Origin: Caryophanon latum
GTDB lineage: Bacteria > Bacillota > Bacilli > Bacillales_A > Planococcaceae
Length of the DNA stretch: 64,000 bases
Assembly: GCF_001700325.1 (NCBI RefSeq)
Contig: NZ_MATO01000031.1
Span: 59,629 to 123,628 of the forward strand
Direction of reading: 5' to 3'
Each line of letters opens with the position of its first letter. Position 1 is the first letter of the stretch. The notes under the pieces were generated by a model. It was not told the origin of the DNA. It ran no database searches and worked only from the letters and a program-made list of their open reading frames with translations. Made by a program: the position numbers and the translations under genes. This document shows, one piece after another, positions 62,025-64,000 of this stretch.

Positions 62025-62265
62025 AAAATAACCTCCTCTTAAAGTTCAAAATTATAAGGAGAAATAAAGTGAAATCGAAAATAAAGATTTTTGGTAATAT
62101 TTAGAATCATTCGCTTTTTCTAGATTGGAACGAGGCGTACGTTATGGCGAGAACGTGAAGTAGTCATTTTCATCGAATACACGTCTTTTTTCGTGCATAA
62201 ACCGAGATATTCATTATTTTTCATTTTGTGTACATGACAGAAAGATTTGTCGAAAATGTGACAAA

Positions 62266-62298
62266 TAAAAAAATCGAAGCAGCGTGTGCTCCGATTCC
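62266..62298 (-). terminator. Terminator of the EamA transporter gene
   Basis: On the minus strand AATCGGAGCA / TGCTTCGATT is followed by TTTTTT. Confidence 0.8.
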
Positions 62299-62301
62299 TG
62301 T

Positions 62302-63195
62302 TTATGGTGATGAAAGATGTGGCTCCTGCGACACGACCGATTCCTTTTTCGGCACGTAGTTCGCAACGAGCATACCGGCGAAAATAAATGCCGCGCCGAC
62401 TAATTCCTGCGTCGTCATCACTTCCTGTAAAAATAAAAAACCAAGCAGTGCCGCAAAAATCGGCTCGAGCGATAAAATGAAGCCAGTATGCACCGCGCTC
62501 GTATATTTTTGCACAGCTGATTGCACGACGACCGCAAATGCTGAGCAGACGATCGCAAGCATAAAGAGCGACGTCCAGCCGAGTGTCGATTGCGGCAATG
62601 TCGGCGTTTCAAAAAATGGCATACAAACGAAAGCGAACGCGCTACCGAACCCGAGCTGATAGACGCCGAGCGCGATGCCGTCAAGCTGTTTGCGCACGTA
62701 GTAGTTGTTTAGCACAATATGCACCGCGTACAGCAGCGCCGTTACTAAACAAAGCACCATGCCAAACTCGAGCGTCATCGTCCCTTTAATCGAAAAGAGC
62801 GAAATGCCGATGAGCGTTATGCCAAGACCGATTGCGACTTGACGACTCGGCAGCTTGCGCGTAATGAGCATCATAAGAAGCGGCACGAATACGACTGTCG
62901 TTGAAATTAAAAAGCTCGCCGTCGAAGCAGCTGTCACTTGTAGCGCATAGCCAAACACGGCGGACACGGCACAAAGCAATATGCCGAGCGTCGCGCTAGC
63001 TAAAAGCATTTGACGAGACGGCTGTTTAATTTTTGAATAACATAAAGCGTACATGACGACAAAAGCAATACAAAATCGAATAGCGACTAAATTAAATGGC
63101 TGTAGCTCAGCGACTGCAAACTTCGTAAATAAATACGAAGCGCCCCATCCGAACGTGACGAGGACAAGCAGCACATTCGCTCGTTGTTGAGTCAT
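62302..63195 (-). CDS. EamA/DMT-family transporter
   Basis: A 297-residue membrane protein with ten predicted helices in two EamA repeats (about 8-135 and 150-280). The opening LLVLVTFGWGASYLFTKFAV and a later LEPIFAALLGFLFLQEVM are typical of drug/metabolite transporters. The ATG at 63195 follows AGGAGGAACATC on the minus strand. The substrate cannot be told from sequence. Confidence 0.9.
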   Translation of the reverse strand: MTQQRANVLLVLVTFGWGASYLFTKFAVAELQPFNLVAIRFCIAFVVMYALCYSKIKQPSRQMLLASATLGILLCAVSAVFGYALQVTAASTASFLISTTVVFVPLLMMLITRKLPSRQVAIGLGITLIGISLFSIKGTMTLEFGMVLCLVTALLYAVHIVLNNYYVRKQLDGIALGVYQLGFGSAFAFVCMPFFETPTLPQSTLGWTSLFMLAIVCSAFAVVVQSAVQKYTSAVHTGFILSLEPIFAALLGFLFLQEVMTTQELVGAAFIFAGMLVANYVPKKESVVSQEPHLSSP

Positions 63196-63544
63196 GATGT
63201 TCCTCCTGTACAATAAAAAACTTCCCTTATCATAGCAAGAAACATGCTACAAAAAAAGTGACTATTTTTTGAACATTTATGTAGCAATGTATTAAAACAT
63301 TTGTGTCATGAAAACGACGGCACGAGGAGCTACAACTGCCCCTTATGCCGCCGTTAATAAATGAAATGCTCGTCTTATGCTTGATGCTTTTCGCATGAGC
63401 TGAAAGCACGTTGTCTGACACGATCTATAATACGGGAACAGCTCGTCCATCGTCTACAACAGCAGTAGCGTAAACAATTTATCGCAATCGTTTTCAAAAC
63501 GTTTCAAGTTGCAACAGATGAAAATGTAGAATATTTGCATAAAC
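63196..63544. other. Intergenic region, no gene seen
   Basis: Between the EamA gene start and the ywbE terminator I see no convincing gene; a 63-codon minus-strand frame lacks a ribosome site and has atypical composition. It should hold the EamA promoter. Confidence 0.4.
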
Positions 63545-63581
63545 GAAAAACGGTAGCGAACATGCCTCGCTACCGTTTCAC
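63545..63581 (-). terminator. Terminator of ywbE
   Basis: The minus-strand stem AAACGGTAGCG / CGCTACCGTTTTT with a 9-nt loop lies just past the ywbE stop. Confidence 0.9.
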
Positions 63582-63587
63582 TCGTTA

Positions 63588-63785
63588 TCATTTCGGGAAC
63601 GTTTCGCAAACGCGCCCAACTTGCCCATCCGTTAAACGTACTTTAATGCCGTGTGGATGGAAGCTGCTGTTCGTTAATAAATCTTTCACAATGCCGCGCG
63701 TGCGCTTGCCGCTTCGCTGATCTTGCTTTAACACAATATCGACTTCAAGCCCTGCAAACACATCGCTGCGATTTTTTCCGTTCAT
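63588..63785 (-). CDS. ywbE: YwbE-family small protein (DUF2196)
   Basis: A 65-residue basic protein starting MNGKNRSDVFAGLEVDIVLK, with QDQRSGKRTRGIVKDLLTNS and HPHGIKVRLTDGQVGRV. These are the conserved segments of YwbE. The ATG at 63785 follows CAGGAGTTGAGTAAC on the minus strand. The small all-beta fold and positive charge suggest nucleic acid binding, but the function is not established. Confidence 0.92.
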   Translation of the reverse strand: MNGKNRSDVFAGLEVDIVLKQDQRSGKRTRGIVKDLLTNSSFHPHGIKVRLTDGQVGRVCETFPK

Positions 63786-64000
63786 GTTACTCAACTCCTG
63801 TTCGTTCAGTAGTATAGCATACATATGTAGTACAGATATATGCCAACGCATGCATTCTCTGAATATAAGCGCTATTACTAACATAAGACAAAAATCCTGA
63901 TTCAAATCATTATTAATATTCATGTACTCACTAGCGTCGCATAAATGTTAACTGAATTTTAAATTTACTTATTTTTCCACCTGAGAAGAAAAATAAAGAC
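63786..64000. other. Right-edge sequence, no gene seen
   Basis: AT-rich upstream region of ywbE with no supported coding frame; the next gene must start beyond the window. Confidence 0.4.

Overview
The window looks like chromosome from a motile, low-to-mid GC Gram-positive bacterium of the order Bacillales, most likely family Planococcaceae (Lysinibacillus/Solibacillus/Caryophanon/Kurthia relatives). The evidence is strong AGGAGG-type ribosome sites with ATG/GTG/TTG starts, S-layer-homology (SLH) proteins, three methyl-accepting chemotaxis proteins, a cydABS cytochrome bd operon with the Bacillales small subunit CydS, and a leucine/isovalerate catabolic operon in the same gene order as yngJ-yngI-yngH-yngHB-yngG-yngF-yngE of Bacillus subtilis. 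No rRNA, tRNA, CRISPR array or transposase-bearing insertion sequence was seen.

Layout. 1-5 kb: start of a DinB-like gene, a TcaA/YvbJ-like zinc-ribbon membrane protein, an FmdE-like gene behind a promoter with an embedded Fur box, a small oxidase-like membrane protein, and a chemoreceptor. 5-13 kb: cell-surface block of two tandem SLH paralogues, a 1201-residue transglutaminase-like protein with five Ig-like repeats, and a beta-helix protein. 13-15 kb: two unknown small genes and an XRE regulator/membrane-protein pair with tandem palindromic operators. 15-23.4 kb: cytochrome bd module, with cydDC divergent from a PAS histidine kinase/response regulator pair and followed by cydA-cydB-cydS; three matching 16-bp palindromes suggest that the two-component system controls both cyd transcripts. 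23.5-26 kb: a repeat-disrupted nuclease/transposase-like pseudogene and a chemoreceptor. 26.3-36.3 kb: TetR regulator and the leucine/isovalerate degradation operon, ending in scoA-scoB. 36.9-50 kb: the most unusual region, described next. 50-64 kb: a WD40/Ig-like surface protein, lipoproteins, glutathione peroxidase, cyclophilin, a chemoreceptor, an Old Yellow Enzyme, an MBL hydrolase, an AbgT-family transporter, an EamA transporter and YwbE.

The 36.9-50 kb island holds ten co-directional genes: GrpE-like, short DnaK, membrane-anchored J-like protein, PIN-kinase-zinc-ribbon fusion, VWA protein, PP2C phosphatase with a C-terminal winged helix, J-like/TPR protein, a second GrpE-like protein, a second DnaK, and a membrane-anchored TPR protein. 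The kinase/VWA/PP2C trio resembles the TerY-P triad and the E. coli yegI-yegL-yegK genes, which lie near the Hsp70-like yegD. Here the trio sits between two Hsp70/GrpE-like pairs. Both J-like domains lack the HPD motif and two proteins carry membrane anchors. I infer a membrane-associated Hsp70 system controlled by phosphorylation; its target is unknown.

Intergenic DNA is full of short mosaic repeats with inverted ends (families called A, B and C here), in at least a dozen places. One lies inside a broken gene and several are chimeras of two families.
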